DNA from: Rhodanobacter thiooxydans LCS2
GTDB lineage: Bacteria; Pseudomonadota; Gammaproteobacteria; Xanthomonadales; Rhodanobacteraceae
Length of the DNA: 64,000 nucleotides
Direction of reading: 5' to 3'
Assembly (NCBI RefSeq): GCF_000264375.1
Contig: NZ_AJXW01000011.1
Location: forward strand, 1 to 64,000
The position numbers were made by a program, and so were the translations under genes. Under the pieces are notes generated by a model that had not been told where the DNA came from, did no database searches, and saw only the letters and a list, made by a program, of their open reading frames with translations. This document shows positions 28,912-38,491 of the stretch, in pieces. Position 1 is the stretch's first letter. Every line of letters begins with the position of its first letter.

Positions 28912-29921
28912 GCGGCGCTGCGGCCGCCATCGAGGAATGCCGCGATGGCGACGGTTCGCCCGCCCTTGCCGACCTGGTCGGTCGCGCCCGCCCGCTGGTG
29001 ATCCGCGGCCTTTGCCGCGACTGGCCGATGGTGGCCTGGGCGCGGCAGTCGGACGACGCGTTCGCCCGCGAGCTGGCGCGGCTGGACAACGGCAGCGAGG
29101 TCGACGCGCTGCTGCTGCCGCCGGGCGAGGGCGGGGTGGTCGGCTACAACGCGGCGTTCGACGGCTTCAACTACGAGCACCACCGCGTCTCGATCGGCCA
29201 GGGCCTGCAGCGGCTGGCACAGTACAGTCGCCAGCCGGAGGCACCGGGGCTGGCGATGCAGAGCGCGCTGATCGCCGACTGCCTGCCGGGATTGCTGGAC
29301 GATCACGCCATTCCCTTCCTCGACCGCAGCATCCAGCCGCGCATCTGGATCGGCAACCGGGTCACCACGCCGGTGCATTTCGACGAATACCACAACGTCG
29401 CCTGCGTGGCATGCGGCGTCCGGCGCTTCACCCTGTTCGCGCCGGAACAGGCGCGCAACCTGTACGTCGGGCCGCTGGATTTCGCGCCTACCGGCGCGGC
29501 GATCGGCATCGCCAGGCTCGACCGCCCCGACGATCCGCGCTTTCCCCGCCTGAAACTGGCGCTGGCCGAGGCGCAGGTGGCGGAGCTGCATCCCGGGGAT
29601 GCGATCTACATTCCGCCCATGTGGTGGCACCACGTGGAATCCCTGCAGCGGATCAACGCGCTGGTGAACTACTGGTGGCGGCCGGTGATTGCGGCCGGTC
29701 ATGCGCCAGGCACGGCGCTGGGCTGCCTGATGCACTGCATCCTCGCCTTCCGCTCGCTGCCGCCGGCGGAACGGGCGGCGTGGAGGGAACTGCTGGACTA
29801 CTACGTATTCGGCGACGAGGATCCCGCCGCACACTTGCCCGCCGGCCGGCGCGGAATCCTCGGCCCGCTCACGCCCGGGCAACTGGCCGAGGTCAGGGCC
29901 TCCATCCGCCGTTACCTGTGA
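28908..29921 (+). CDS. JmjC/cupin_8-type putative 2-oxoglutarate dioxygenase
   Basis: A 337-residue protein of the cupin-like (factor-inhibiting-HIF related) JmjC group. It begins at GTG 28908, overlapping the trpF stop. The Fe(II) ligands are visible as HFDEYHN (H-x-D) with a distal histidine in PPMWWHHVES, and the flanking strands PRIWIGNRVTTPVHF and ELHPGDAIYIP are typical. Family members hydroxylate amino-acid side chains of proteins or tRNA-linked substrates. The substrate here is unknown. It lies between trpF and trpB and is probably co-translated, but it has no known role in tryptophan synthesis. Confidence 0.85.
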   Translation: MSGAAAAIEECRDGDGSPALADLVGRARPLVIRGLCRDWPMVAWARQSDDAFARELARLDNGSEVDALLLPPGEGGVVGYNAAFDGFNYEHHRVSIGQGLQRLAQYSRQPEAPGLAMQSALIADCLPGLLDDHAIPFLDRSIQPRIWIGNRVTTPVHFDEYHNVACVACGVRRFTLFAPEQARNLYVGPLDFAPTGAAIGIARLDRPDDPRFPRLKLALAEAQVAELHPGDAIYIPPMWWHHVESLQRINALVNYWWRPVIAAGHAPGTALGCLMHCILAFRSLPPAERAAWRELLDYYVFGDEDPAAHLPAGRRGILGPLTPGQLAEVRASIRRYL

Positions 29922-29993
29922 CCCCGTTCGGCCGGGCTTGCCGCTAAGATGGCTGCTTGCCGCAGTGCGGCATGCCCTTCCCAGAGTGACGAG

Positions 29994-31205
29994 ATGAGCA
30001 AGATCGTGGACTACAACGCTTACCCCGACGCGCACGGCCGCTTCGGCAACTATGGCGGCAGCTACGTGGCTGAGACGCTGATGGCGCCGCTGGCCGAACT
30101 GACCGAAGCCTACCTGCGCCTGCGCGAGGATCCGGTCTTCATCGCCGAACTCGACCGCGACCTGAAGCACTACGTCGGCCGGCCCAGCCCGATCTACCAC
30201 GCCGAGCGGCTGTCGAAGCACGTCGGTGGCGCGCGCATCCTGTTCAAGCGCGAAGACCTCAACCATACCGGCGCGCACAAGATCAACAACACCGTGGGCC
30301 AGGCGCTGGTCGCACGCAACATGGGCAAGACCCGCATCATCGCTGAGACCGGCGCCGGCCAGCACGGCGTGGCCAGCGCCACGGTGGCGGCACGGCTGGG
30401 CCTGAAGTGCGTGGTCTACATGGGCGCGGTGGACATCGAGCGGCAGAAGATCAATGTCTACCGCATGAAGCTGCTCGGCGCCGAGGTGGTGCCGGTGACC
30501 TCCGGCTCGAAGACGCTGAAGGACGCGTTGAACGAGGCGATGCGCGACTGGGTCACCAACGTCGCCGACACCTTCTACATCATCGGCACCGTCGCCGGGC
30601 CGCATCCGTACCCGCTGATGGTGCGCGACTTCAACGCCATCGTCGGCCGCGAGGCGCGCGCGCAGATGCTCGAAGAGTATGGTCGCCTGCCCGACGTGCT
30701 GACCGCCTGCGTCGGCGGCGGCTCGAACGCGATCGGCCTGTTCCATGCCTTCCTCAACGACGCCGGCGTGCGCATCGTGGGCGCCGAAGCGGCGGGCTTG
30801 GGTCTGGCGACAGGCCATCACGCGGCCTCGCTGGCCGCCGGCCGTCCCGGCGTGCTGCACGGCAACCGCACCTACGTACTGTGCGACGACAACGGCCAGA
30901 TCACCGAGACGCACTCGGTCTCGGCCGGCCTGGACTATCCCGGCGTCGGCCCCGAGCATGCGTTCTTGAAGGACGCCGGTCGCGCTACCTATGTCGGCAT
31001 CACCGACGACGAGACGCTGGCCGCGTTCCACCTGCTGGCGCGCACCGAAGGCATCCTGGCCGCGCTGGAATCCAGCCACGCGGTGGCGCAGGCGATCAAG
31101 CTGGCGCGCGAGTATCCGCAGGACGGCATCGTGCTCTGCAATCTCTCCGGCCGCGGCGACAAGGACGTGCACACGATCGCCGCGCGCGAAGGAGTCGAGG
31201 TATGA
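29994..31205 (+). CDS. trpB: Tryptophan synthase beta chain
   Basis: PLP enzyme joining indole and serine to make tryptophan; 403 residues from the start [18 protein letters not shown]. The PLP lysine K96 is in HTGAHKINN. The phosphate-binding loop is GGGSNA, and [10 protein letters not shown] and the C-terminal LSGRGDKD match the family. The start at 29994 follows CGAG closely; the in-frame ATG at 29949 would add 15 poor residues. Stop and trpA start overlap. Confidence 0.97.
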   Translation: MSKIVDYNAYPDAHGRFGNYGGSYVAETLMAPLAELTEAYLRLREDPVFIAELDRDLKHYVGRPSPIYHAERLSKHVGGARILFKREDLNHTGAHKINNTVGQALVARNMGKTRIIAETGAGQHGVASATVAARLGLKCVVYMGAVDIERQKINVYRMKLLGAEVVPVTSGSKTLKDALNEAMRDWVTNVADTFYIIGTVAGPHPYPLMVRDFNAIVGREARAQMLEEYGRLPDVLTACVGGGSNAIGLFHAFLNDAGVRIVGAEAAGLGLATGHHAASLAAGRPGVLHGNRTYVLCDDNGQITETHSVSAGLDYPGVGPEHAFLKDAGRATYVGITDDETLAAFHLLARTEGILAALESSHAVAQAIKLAREYPQDGIVLCNLSGRGDKDVHTIAAREGVEV

Positions 31206-32002
31206 GCCGTATCGACCGTCGCTTCGCTGCACTGAAGGCTGCCAGTCGCACCGGCCTGATCCCGTTCGTCACCGCCGGCGACCCTTCGCCGCAGCACATG
31301 GTGGGGTTGATGCATGCGTTGGTTGACGCCGGCGCCGACCTGATCGAGCTGGGCGTGCCGTTCTCCGACCCGATGGCCGACGGCCCGGTGATCCAGCACG
31401 CCAGCGAGCGGGCGATCGCGAAGGGCGTGGGCCTGGCCGACGTGCTGGGTTGGGTCGCCGCGTTCCGCCAGCGCGATGCGGATACGCCGATCGTGCTGAT
31501 GGGTTATCTGAATCCGGTCGAGATCCACGGCTACGCGCGCTTCGCGCAGGAGGCCGCGCAGGCCGGCGTCGACGGCGTGCTGCTGGTCGATTGCCCGCTG
31601 GAGGAATCCGCCGTGCTGCAGCCGCTGCGCGACGCCGGGCTGCAGCAGATCCTGCTCGCCGCGCCCACCACCGAACCCTCGCGTATGGCGCAGCTGTGCG
31701 GTTCGGCCGAGGGTTTCCTGTACTATGTCTCGTTTGCCGGCATCACCGGTGCGGCACACTTGAGCACCGGCGACATCGCGGTACGCGTTGCCGATATCCG
31801 CGCCCGTGCGAAGGCGCCGGTGGCGGTCGGTTTCGGCATCCGCGATGCAGCGAGCGCAAAGGCGATCGCCGGTTTTGCCGATGCGGTGGTGATCGGCAGC
31901 GCGCTGGTGGACAAGCTGGCCGGCGCGACGGGTGCCGATGACATTGCTGGGCGGGTACGCGCGTTTCTCGCGCCGATCCGCAGCGCGCTCGACGCGCATT
32001 GA
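31202..32002 (+). CDS. trpA: Tryptophan synthase alpha chain
   Basis: Cleaves indole-3-glycerol phosphate and channels indole to TrpB. The 266-residue TIM barrel has catalytic E49 and D60 in [16 protein letters not shown], plus [26 protein letters not shown] and [12 protein letters not shown]. It overlaps trpB by 4 bp (ATGA), as usual for this complex. Confidence 0.97.
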   Translation: MSRIDRRFAALKAASRTGLIPFVTAGDPSPQHMVGLMHALVDAGADLIELGVPFSDPMADGPVIQHASERAIAKGVGLADVLGWVAAFRQRDADTPIVLMGYLNPVEIHGYARFAQEAAQAGVDGVLLVDCPLEESAVLQPLRDAGLQQILLAAPTTEPSRMAQLCGSAEGFLYYVSFAGITGAAHLSTGDIAVRVADIRARAKAPVAVGFGIRDAASAKAIAGFADAVVIGSALVDKLAGATGADDIAGRVRAFLAPIRSALDAH

Positions 32003-32048
32003 ACAATACGCTGCCCAGGGTGGCGCGCATGAACGGTGGGGTGATGCA

Positions 32049-32918
32049 ATGAACTGGCTGCAGAAAATCATGAACCCGCGCACCCGCCCGCAGAGTCCAA
32101 ATGGCGGCAAGGGTTCGGTGCCCGAAGGCGTGTGGGAGAAGTGCGGCGGCTGCGGCACCGTGCTGTACAAGCCGGAGCTGGAGCGCAACCTGATGGTCTG
32201 CCCCAAGTGCGGCCATCACCACTACATCAGTGCGCGTGCGCGATTGGGCGCATTGCTGGATGAAGGTTCCGCGCAGGAACTGTGGGCCAGCCTGGAGCCG
32301 ACCGATCCGCTGAAGTTCCGCGATACCAAGAAATACCGCGACCGCATCGTCGCCACCCAGAAGAAGCTCGGCGAGAAGGACGCGATGGTCGCCATGAGCG
32401 GCCGGCTCAAGGGCCGTCCGCTGATGGCGACGGCGTTCGAGTTCGCCTACATGGGCGGCTCGATGGGTTCGGTGGTCGGCGAGAAATTCGCCCGCGCCGC
32501 CGAGCGTGCGCTGGCCGACAGGAGCGCGCTGGTGTGCTTCTCCGCCACCGGCGGCGCGCGCATGCAGGAGGCGCTGTTCTCGCTGATGCAGATGGCCAAG
32601 ACCTCCGCTGCGCTGGCGCGCCTGCGCGATGCTGGCGTGCCGTACATCAGCGTGCTGACCAACCCGACCACCGGCGGCGTCTCGGCCAGCCTGGCGATGC
32701 TCGGCGACATCAACATCGGTGAGCCGAAGGCGCTGATCGGCTTCGCCGGCCCGCGCGTGATCGAGCAGACCGTGCGCGAGACCTTGCCGGAGGGTTTCCA
32801 GCGTTCGGAGTTCCTGCTCGAGCACGGCGCGATCGACCTGATCGTCGACCGCCGCGAGATGCGCGACAAGCTGGCCGACCTGCTCGGCATCCTGATGAAG
32901 GCGCCGCGTGCGGCCTGA
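32049..32918 (+). CDS. accD: Acetyl-CoA carboxylase carboxyltransferase beta subunit
   Basis: Carboxyltransferase subunit for malonyl-CoA synthesis, 289 residues. The N-terminal zinc ribbon uses C32, C35, C51 and C54. The crotonase-like core includes [41 protein letters not shown] and [11 protein letters not shown]. It follows trpA by 46 bp. In many gammaproteobacteria folC and dedD/cvpA come next; here the cluster ends and the strand changes. Confidence 0.97.
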   Translation: MNWLQKIMNPRTRPQSPNGGKGSVPEGVWEKCGGCGTVLYKPELERNLMVCPKCGHHHYISARARLGALLDEGSAQELWASLEPTDPLKFRDTKKYRDRIVATQKKLGEKDAMVAMSGRLKGRPLMATAFEFAYMGGSMGSVVGEKFARAAERALADRSALVCFSATGGARMQEALFSLMQMAKTSAALARLRDAGVPYISVLTNPTTGGVSASLAMLGDINIGEPKALIGFAGPRVIEQTVRETLPEGFQRSEFLLEHGAIDLIVDRREMRDKLADLLGILMKAPRAA

Positions 32919-32983
32919 GCGGGCGAGCTGCCTGCGATGATGCGATGCCGCCTGTGGGCGGCATCGTCGTTTGCGCAATCGAG

Positions 32984-33157
32984 TTTTCCACAGCTGCTGT
33001 GGAAGCGTTCCGGCAAAGCCTGTGGACAAGCCGACTTCGCCGTTGCTCCATCAAGCACTTGCTACGCGCTGGTCACGAGTTGCGCATGACGACGCGGTGT
33101 GCGGCACTGGTTTTCCACAGCGATTGTGGAGCGCGCGCGGTAAAGCCTGTGGACAAG
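32984..33157. repeat. Duplicated 47-bp units with DnaA-box-like motifs
   Basis: Two units of equal length start at 32984 and 33111, 127 bp apart. Each has TTTTCCACAGC, three variable bases, TGTGGA, a variable stretch, and then AAAGCCTGTGGACAAG. TTTTCCACA fits the DnaA-box consensus TTWTNCACA. The TGTGGACAA at 33021-33029 and 33148-33156 is an inverted, near-consensus box. No ORF is supported between accD and the PAP2 gene. The region could bind DnaA or simply be a dispersed repeat. Confidence 0.55.
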
Positions 33158-33210
33158 TGCGCTATCTGCTTGAGCGCAAAGACACGGCCGACGGCGTGCG
33201 CAGGATCTGC

Positions 33211-33774
33211 TCAGCCGGACAGGCCGGCCAGCCATAGCGAGGCGCCGCCGAGCACACCGCCGATCACGATGGCGGCGAGCACATCGCTCGGGTAGTGCAG
33301 GCCGAGGATCACCCGCGAGGCGGCGACCAGCGCGGTGAAGCCCAGCAGCAGCGGCGCCAGCATCGGATACCAGGCGAGCGCCACGATGCTGAAGCCCACC
33401 GCCTGCAAGGTATGGCCGGACGGAAAGCTGAACTCGTCCAGCGGCGGCACGTGGGCGATCACGCCGGGGCAGGCGCGATACGGACGCGGGCGACGCGTCC
33501 AGCGCTTCAGCACGCGGTACAGCAGCAGCGCGGCGAGTCCGGTGACCGCCATGTGCATGGCCGCGATCAGCCCGCGCTGGCCGCCGACCGCCGCCAGCGC
33601 CGCCATCAACGCGTACCAGAACATGCCGTCGCCGAGCCGGCTGATCATGCCGAAGCATGCACCCACCACGCGACGGGCGCCCCAGTGGTTGGCGATCACG
33701 CAGACGCGGCGATCCAGTGCGAAGCGCGGTCCGGGCAGGAGTTCAGAGGTGGGCAGCGACGGAGGCGTGTTCAT
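33211..33774 (-). CDS. PAP2-family membrane phosphatase
   Basis: Membrane phosphatase of the PAP2/lipid phosphatase family, 187 residues with about five hydrophobic segments. The three phosphatase motifs are present: KRWTRRPRP (K-x6-RP, 90-98), PSGH (118-121) and SRVILGLHYPSD (153-164). It probably dephosphorylates a lipid such as undecaprenyl pyrophosphate or phosphatidate. Its 5' end overlaps the 3' end of the upstream glycosyltransferase gene by 32 bp, so the two are coupled. Confidence 0.9.
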   Translation of the reverse strand: MNTPPSLPTSELLPGPRFALDRRVCVIANHWGARRVVGACFGMISRLGDGMFWYALMAALAAVGGQRGLIAAMHMAVTGLAALLLYRVLKRWTRRPRPYRACPGVIAHVPPLDEFSFPSGHTLQAVGFSIVALAWYPMLAPLLLGFTALVAASRVILGLHYPSDVLAAIVIGGVLGGASLWLAGLSG

Positions 33775-34903
33775 GCAGGTTCTCCTCGGCCATTTCGCGC
33801 AGCAGGTTTTCGAAATCGCGGATCACCGATTCGGGCGACAGCCCCGCCACGCCGGCATGCGCCGCGCGACCCATGTGCCGGATCAGCGCCGGGTTGCTGG
33901 CCAGCCGTGACGTGGCGTCGATGAAGGCCGCCTCATCGCCGGTGGCAATACAGCAACCGTTGACGCCGTCGACCAAGTGCTCGCGTGCGGCGCCTTCAGC
34001 GTACGCCACCACCGGCAGGCCGGCGGCCAGCGCCTCGATGATCACGTTACCGAAGGTCTCGCTGAGGCTGGGGAACGGGAACAGGTCGGCACTGGCGTAG
34101 TGCCGCGCCAGCGCCTCGCCGCGTTGCACGCCCGCGAAGATGAAGTCCGGGTTGGCGGCCTGCAACGCGTCGCGGGCCGGACCGTCGCCGACCCACACGT
34201 AGCGCGCCCCCGGCACCTGCTGCTGGATCGTGCGAAAGGTTCGTACCGCCAGTTCCAGATTCTTCTCCGGCGCGATGCGCCCCACGTACAGCACCACCGG
34301 CGTGGCAGCGTCCACGCCCCAGTCGGCACGCAAGGCCATGTCGCGGTGGTTCGGATGGAACAGCTGCGTATCCACGGCGCGGCGCAGCAGGCGCGTATTG
34401 GTGATGCCCATGGCGTGCAGTTCCTGTGCGAGCGCATCGGTCGGCACCAGGGTGGCGACGGCGCGCTGGTGGAAACGACGCAGGTAGCCGCGCACCAGTG
34501 GCGTGAGCAGGCCCACGCCGTAATGGCTGGCGTAGCTGTCGAAGCGGGTGTGGAAACCGCTGCTGAGCGGAATGCCAAGCTGCCTGGCAGCGCGCACGGC
34601 CGACCAGCCGAGCGGTCCTTCGGTGGCCACATAGACCGCATCGGGACGCTGCCGCGACCAGTGCCGCCGCAGCGTGCGGCCGGCGGGCAGGCCGAAGCGC
34701 AGGCCCGGGTAGCGAGGCAGCGCGCCGCCGCGCAGTTCGAGCACGTCGATGCCGGATTCGTCGCCGTGCGACTGCGGCTGGCGCGGCCGGATCAGGTCGA
34801 TGCAGTGGCCGCGGGCGGCGAGCCCGGCGGCGAGGCTGTGCACGGTCAGCGCGACGCCGTTGATTTCCGGTGGATAGGTCTCGCTGACGATGCCGATGCG
34901 CAT
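33743..34903 (-). CDS. Glycosyltransferase family 4 (GT-B mannosyl/glucosyltransferase-like)
   Basis: Retaining glycosyltransferase of 386 residues starting MRIGIVSETYPPEINGVALTVHSL. N-terminal acceptor and C-terminal donor Rossmann domains are visible. The donor site has VGRIAPEKNLELA, GDGPARDAL and the E-x7-E motif in FPFPSLSETFGNVIIEALAAG. The N-terminus resembles GDP-mannose-dependent alpha-mannosyltransferases acting on lipids. With the overlapping PAP2 phosphatase it may build a glycolipid or cell-surface glycan (inference). Confidence 0.9.
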   Translation of the reverse strand: MRIGIVSETYPPEINGVALTVHSLAAGLAARGHCIDLIRPRQPQSHGDESGIDVLELRGGALPRYPGLRFGLPAGRTLRRHWSRQRPDAVYVATEGPLGWSAVRAARQLGIPLSSGFHTRFDSYASHYGVGLLTPLVRGYLRRFHQRAVATLVPTDALAQELHAMGITNTRLLRRAVDTQLFHPNHRDMALRADWGVDAATPVVLYVGRIAPEKNLELAVRTFRTIQQQVPGARYVWVGDGPARDALQAANPDFIFAGVQRGEALARHYASADLFPFPSLSETFGNVIIEALAAGLPVVAYAEGAAREHLVDGVNGCCIATGDEAAFIDATSRLASNPALIRHMGRAAHAGVAGLSPESVIRDFENLLREMAEENLHEHASVAAHL

Positions 34904-35017
34904 GAGAATGCCCGTGCTGGCTGTGCGCAGCTTCGCGCTGCGGCGTTGCGCTGGCATGGCCAGCGCATGACGCTGCGCTTACACTCGGTCGTTCTTCCCG
35001 CACCTGGAGACCTTTCG

Positions 35018-35455
35018 ATGAAACGCATCCTGCTTGCCCTGACCCTGGCTGGACTGACTGGCGCTGCGCTGGCCACCGATGCGCCGGCCGGCCTGCCGGT
35101 CACGCCGGCTCCTGCCGGTGCCGAGGTGTACATCATCACGCCCGCCAACGGCGCCACCGTGGGCCAGGACGTCACCGTGCGCTTTGGCCTCAAGGGCATG
35201 GGCGTGGCGCCGGCCGGCGTGGCCAAGGAACACACCGGTCACCACCACCTGCTGGTCGACGTAAAGGAGCTGCCGCCCGCCGGCCAGCCGATTCCGAAGG
35301 ACGAACAGCACATTCATTTCGGCGGCGGCCAGACCGAGACCACGTTGAAGCTGAAGCCGGGCACGCACACGCTGCAGCTGGAACTGGGCGACCAGAACCA
35401 CGTGCCGTTCGGGCCGGCCGTAGTGTCGAAGCGGATCACCGTGCACGTGAAGTGA
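35018..35455 (+). CDS. DUF4399-type secreted protein
   Basis: A 145-residue exported protein. A signal peptide (MKRILLALTLAGLTGAALA) precedes a beta-rich domain with VYIITPANGATVGQDVTVRFGLKGMGVAPAG, the histidine cluster TGHHHLLVD and the closing LGDQNHVPFGPAVVSKRITV, which match DUF4399. The histidines suggest metal binding, but no function is established. It is preceded by CTGGAGA and is divergent from the glycosyltransferase. Confidence 0.85.
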   Translation: MKRILLALTLAGLTGAALATDAPAGLPVTPAPAGAEVYIITPANGATVGQDVTVRFGLKGMGVAPAGVAKEHTGHHHLLVDVKELPPAGQPIPKDEQHIHFGGGQTETTLKLKPGTHTLQLELGDQNHVPFGPAVVSKRITVHVK

Positions 35456-35476
35456 GCTTCCGCTTCGGCCGCGCAC

Positions 35477-36262
35477 TCAGTGGCCGAAGTACGCCGATAC
35501 CCCCAGGCCCGCCTCCCACTCGGGGGCGTGGCCGCCGATGCGGTGGCGCGCGCTGGCGTCCACTTGCACGTGTGGCGTGAGCATCCATGCCAGCCCGGCG
35601 CCTGCGCGGCTGCCGTGGCCGCCATCGGTGTCGTCCTGCAGCGCGATCTCGATGAAGCCGTTGAGCGTGGGCGTGAGCGCGTAGCCGTCGTTGGCGGCGA
35701 GCAGGTGGCTGTCGCGGCCGCCGCTGCGCACGTTCTCCAGGTACAGCGCGGCGGTGTTGTGCGCACTCCACTGCCAGTTGAAGTCGGCGCCGAACAGGTA
35801 CTGGCGGCGCGGGTTGCGGAAATCCCGCGCGCCGTCAGTGAATTCCACGTTGCCCAGCAGGCCCCAGCTGAAGGCGCCGGACGCGGGCAGGGCGAATTTC
35901 ATCCCGAGTGTGCTGTCGCCGCGGCCGTGGCTGCGGTAGTGCGCGCCTGTGCCGGTCTGCCGCAGGTAGTTGTAGGGCGAGCCGCCGAGCTGCAGTTCGA
36001 CTGATCTGCCAAGACCGAGTCGCAGCAGCGTATCGGCGCCGTATTGGGTGCTGGTGACGCCGTCCTTGCGGTCGCGGCTGGCATCGGGTAGCCCCTGTTC
36101 CCAGCTGACGTCGCCCGCCTGCAGCACGGCGGGGGCGAAGCCGAGGCCGGGGCGATCGTAACCGGGGTTGCCGTCGGCACGTGCTGCGACGGGCGAGGCG
36201 AGCGCCACTAGGGTGGCGAGGGCGGGCAGGGCAAGACGGTGGCCTGGTCGATGGGATTCCAT
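35477..36262 (-). CDS. Outer-membrane beta-barrel protein (phenol MetA-degradation family-like)
   Basis: A 261-residue exported protein from the start MESHRPGHRLALPALATLVALASP, with cleavage probably near ARA-DGN. Alternating polar/aromatic strands (YGADTLLRLGLGRSVELQLGG, FSWGLLGNVEFTDG, QYLFGADFNWQWSAHNT) and a C-terminal aromatic-ending strand (GLGVSAYFGH) indicate an outer-membrane barrel. It resembles the small family named after the MetA pathway of phenol degradation. Role unknown; the frame is open further upstream but lacks barrel character there. Confidence 0.75.
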   Translation of the reverse strand: MESHRPGHRLALPALATLVALASPVAARADGNPGYDRPGLGFAPAVLQAGDVSWEQGLPDASRDRKDGVTSTQYGADTLLRLGLGRSVELQLGGSPYNYLRQTGTGAHYRSHGRGDSTLGMKFALPASGAFSWGLLGNVEFTDGARDFRNPRRQYLFGADFNWQWSAHNTAALYLENVRSGGRDSHLLAANDGYALTPTLNGFIEIALQDDTDGGHGSRAGAGLAWMLTPHVQVDASARHRIGGHAPEWEAGLGVSAYFGH

Positions 36263-36353
36263 GTCTGCACTCCATGGCCGGATGACGGCGGCGGGCGCGG
36301 TGAGCGTACTATCGAAGGCGAGCCGGACCGAATTCCTCCGTCGGAGGTGGACG

Positions 36354-36605
36354 ATGAAACGCACGCTGTTCATCCAGGCGTTGACCTTGCCGGCCGCGGC
36401 GTGGGCCGGCGTTCCCGCGCCGCAGGCTGCGTCCGCGCAGGCACACGCACAGGCGCAGGCGCAGGCACAGGCGCAGGCACAGTTGCCTTCGCACCGGCCC
36501 GTATTCCAGGTGAGGTACGTGCTGCTGCCGGCTCCGCGAGAGGCTGACGACTTGCCGCGGATCGATGATGGCGACCGGTCCGCCGCCATGGCGCCGCTGC
36601 GGTAG
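36354..36605 (+). CDS. Small secreted protein with Ala-Gln repeat
   Basis: An 83-residue candidate. A strong GGAGG precedes the ATG. The N-terminus MKRTLFIQALTLPAAAWAG looks like a signal peptide, followed by a low-complexity run of alternating Ala and Gln encoded by CAGGCGCAGGCACAG-type repeats, and then PSHRPVFQVRYVLLPAP. No homologue recognised. The repeat could also be a noncoding tract, so confidence is moderate. Confidence 0.45.
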   Translation: MKRTLFIQALTLPAAAWAGVPAPQAASAQAHAQAQAQAQAQAQLPSHRPVFQVRYVLLPAPREADDLPRIDDGDRSAAMAPLR

Positions 36606-36755
36606 GGTCGGTGGGGCTCCAGGGAGCTCGATCCGTTCGCGTCGAATCCGAACGTGGAAATCTGCCGGCAGTGGACCTGCGAGATTCCCGGTCACCCGTA
36701 AACGTGCGGCCGGTCATCGGCTAAAATCGGCGTTTCATCCATCGCCACGAATCCC
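36606..36755 (+). promoter_or_regulatory. gltX upstream region with candidate -10
   Basis: TAAAAT at 36722-36727 lies 29 bp before the gltX ATG and is the only good -10-like hexamer. No clear -35 is visible. Nothing else is supported between the small secreted protein gene and gltX. Confidence 0.3.
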
Positions 36756-38156
36756 ATGACCGTCCGCACCCGCTTCGCCCCCAGTCCCACCGGCTTCCTG
36801 CACATCGGCGGGGCGCGCACCGCGCTGTATTGCTGGCTGGAGGCGCGTCGTCGCGGCGGCCAGTTCATCCTGCGCATCGAGGACACCGACCGCGAGCGCT
36901 CCACCGAGGAGGCCGTGCAGGCGATCCTCGACGCCATGCACTGGCTCGATCTCGACGCCGATGAAGGCCCGTTCTACCAGACCCAGCGGTTGACGCGTTA
37001 CAAACAGGTCGCCGACGAGCTGGTCGCTGCCGGCAAGGCCTACTACGCCTACGAGAGCAAGGACGAGATCGAGGCGATGCGCGAGGCGGCCATGAAGGCG
37101 GGCGAGAAGCCGCGCTACAACGGCCACTACCGCGACCGCAACGAACCTTTTCGTGAAGATCCAAATCGCGTGATCCGCTTCCGCAACCCGACGGAAGGTT
37201 CGGTGGTGTTCGACGACAAGGTGAAGGGCCGCATCGAGTGGGCCAACAGCGAGCTGGACGACCTGGTGATCTTCCGCTCCGACGGCTGGCCCACCTACAA
37301 CTTCGCGGTGGTGGTCGACGACATCGACATGGGCATCACCGAGGTGATCCGCGGTGACGACCACGTCAACAACACGCCGCGGCAGATCAACATCTACCAC
37401 GCGCTGGGGGCCCCGGTGCCGGAGTTCGCGCACCTGCCGATGATCCTGGACAAGGAAGGCAAGAAGCTCTCCAAGCGCACCAACTCGGTCAGCGTGATGG
37501 AGTACCGCGCCGACGGCTTCCTGCCGCACGCGATCCTGAACTACCTGGTGCGGCTGGGCTGGTCGCACGGCGACCAGGAGATCTTCTCGCGCGAGGAGAT
37601 GATCGCGCTGTTCGACGTCGCCGACGTCAACAAGGCCGCCTCGCGCTTCGACACCGAGAAGCTGGCCTGGCTCAACCAGCACTACCTGAAGACCGACGAG
37701 CCGCAGTCGATCGCCGCCGAGTTCGAGTGGCACCTTCAGCGTGCCGGCATCGACTTCAGCGCGGGTCCGGCGCCGGTCGACGTGATCGTGGCGCTGCGCG
37801 ACCGCGTGCACACGCTGAAGGAAATGGCCGAGCGCGCGAAGATCTGGTATGGCCCCATCGTCGAGTGGGACGACAAGGCGGTGGCCAAGCACCTGAAGAA
37901 CGACAGCGCGGTCGCCGTGCTCGACGCCGCGACAGCGCTGCTGGCCGGCTGCGAGTGGAAGCCGGAGCCGATCCACCAGGTCATCGAGCAGATCGCCGCG
38001 AAGCTGGAGTTGGGCATGGGCAAGGTCGCCCAGCCGCTGCGGGTGGCGATGACCGGCACCCAGGTCTCGCCCTCGATCGAGCACACGATCTACCTGGCCG
38101 GCCGCGCCGAGGCGCTCAAGCGCCTCGCTGCCGCGGTGGCCGTGGCGCGGGGATGA
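36756..38156 (+). CDS. gltX: Glutamyl-tRNA synthetase
   Basis: Class I synthetase of 466 residues charging tRNA-Glu. It starts [24 protein letters not shown], with the HIGH-type motif [37 protein letters not shown], and the KMSKS-type [10 protein letters not shown]. The full C-terminal anticodon-binding domain is present. It is followed at 35 bp by a small membrane protein gene and then zur. Confidence 0.97.
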   Translation: MTVRTRFAPSPTGFLHIGGARTALYCWLEARRRGGQFILRIEDTDRERSTEEAVQAILDAMHWLDLDADEGPFYQTQRLTRYKQVADELVAAGKAYYAYESKDEIEAMREAAMKAGEKPRYNGHYRDRNEPFREDPNRVIRFRNPTEGSVVFDDKVKGRIEWANSELDDLVIFRSDGWPTYNFAVVVDDIDMGITEVIRGDDHVNNTPRQINIYHALGAPVPEFAHLPMILDKEGKKLSKRTNSVSVMEYRADGFLPHAILNYLVRLGWSHGDQEIFSREEMIALFDVADVNKAASRFDTEKLAWLNQHYLKTDEPQSIAAEFEWHLQRAGIDFSAGPAPVDVIVALRDRVHTLKEMAERAKIWYGPIVEWDDKAVAKHLKNDSAVAVLDAATALLAGCEWKPEPIHQVIEQIAAKLELGMGKVAQPLRVAMTGTQVSPSIEHTIYLAGRAEALKRLAAAVAVARG

Positions 38157-38191
38157 GCCTGCGGCCATGCCGATGACGCGCTGAAGCCGGC

Positions 38192-38470
38192 ATGGACGAA
38201 CTGCTGGCCCGGGCCACCCATGGCGTCGACCCCGACGCGCCTGGCGCGTTCTGGCAGATCTTCTTCAACCTGTTGAACATGCTGCCGTGGGCCGCCATGT
38301 TCTGGTGGAGCCTGCTGTTCGTCGCGGTGGGTGCGCTGCTCGGCTCGTGGCGCGGCCGCCTGTTCGAAGGGATCGTGTGGGCGTGGGTGCTGGGGCCGAT
38401 CGGCTGGATCGTGCTCCTGCTGCGGCCGCGCCGCGAACCGCCGCATCGGCCGCCGCCTTTGCCGCGCTGA
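38192..38470 (+). CDS. Small membrane protein
   Basis: A 92-residue protein with a soluble N-terminal 25 residues (GVDPDAPGAFWQIFFNLLNM), two hydrophobic helices (about 30-52 and 58-78) and an Arg/Pro-rich tail. No family recognised. It is placed between gltX and zur. Confidence 0.6.
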   Translation: MDELLARATHGVDPDAPGAFWQIFFNLLNMLPWAAMFWWSLLFVAVGALLGSWRGRLFEGIVWAWVLGPIGWIVLLLRPRREPPHRPPPLPR

Positions 38471-38491
38471 CGCCTGCCGCCGGCGCGACGG

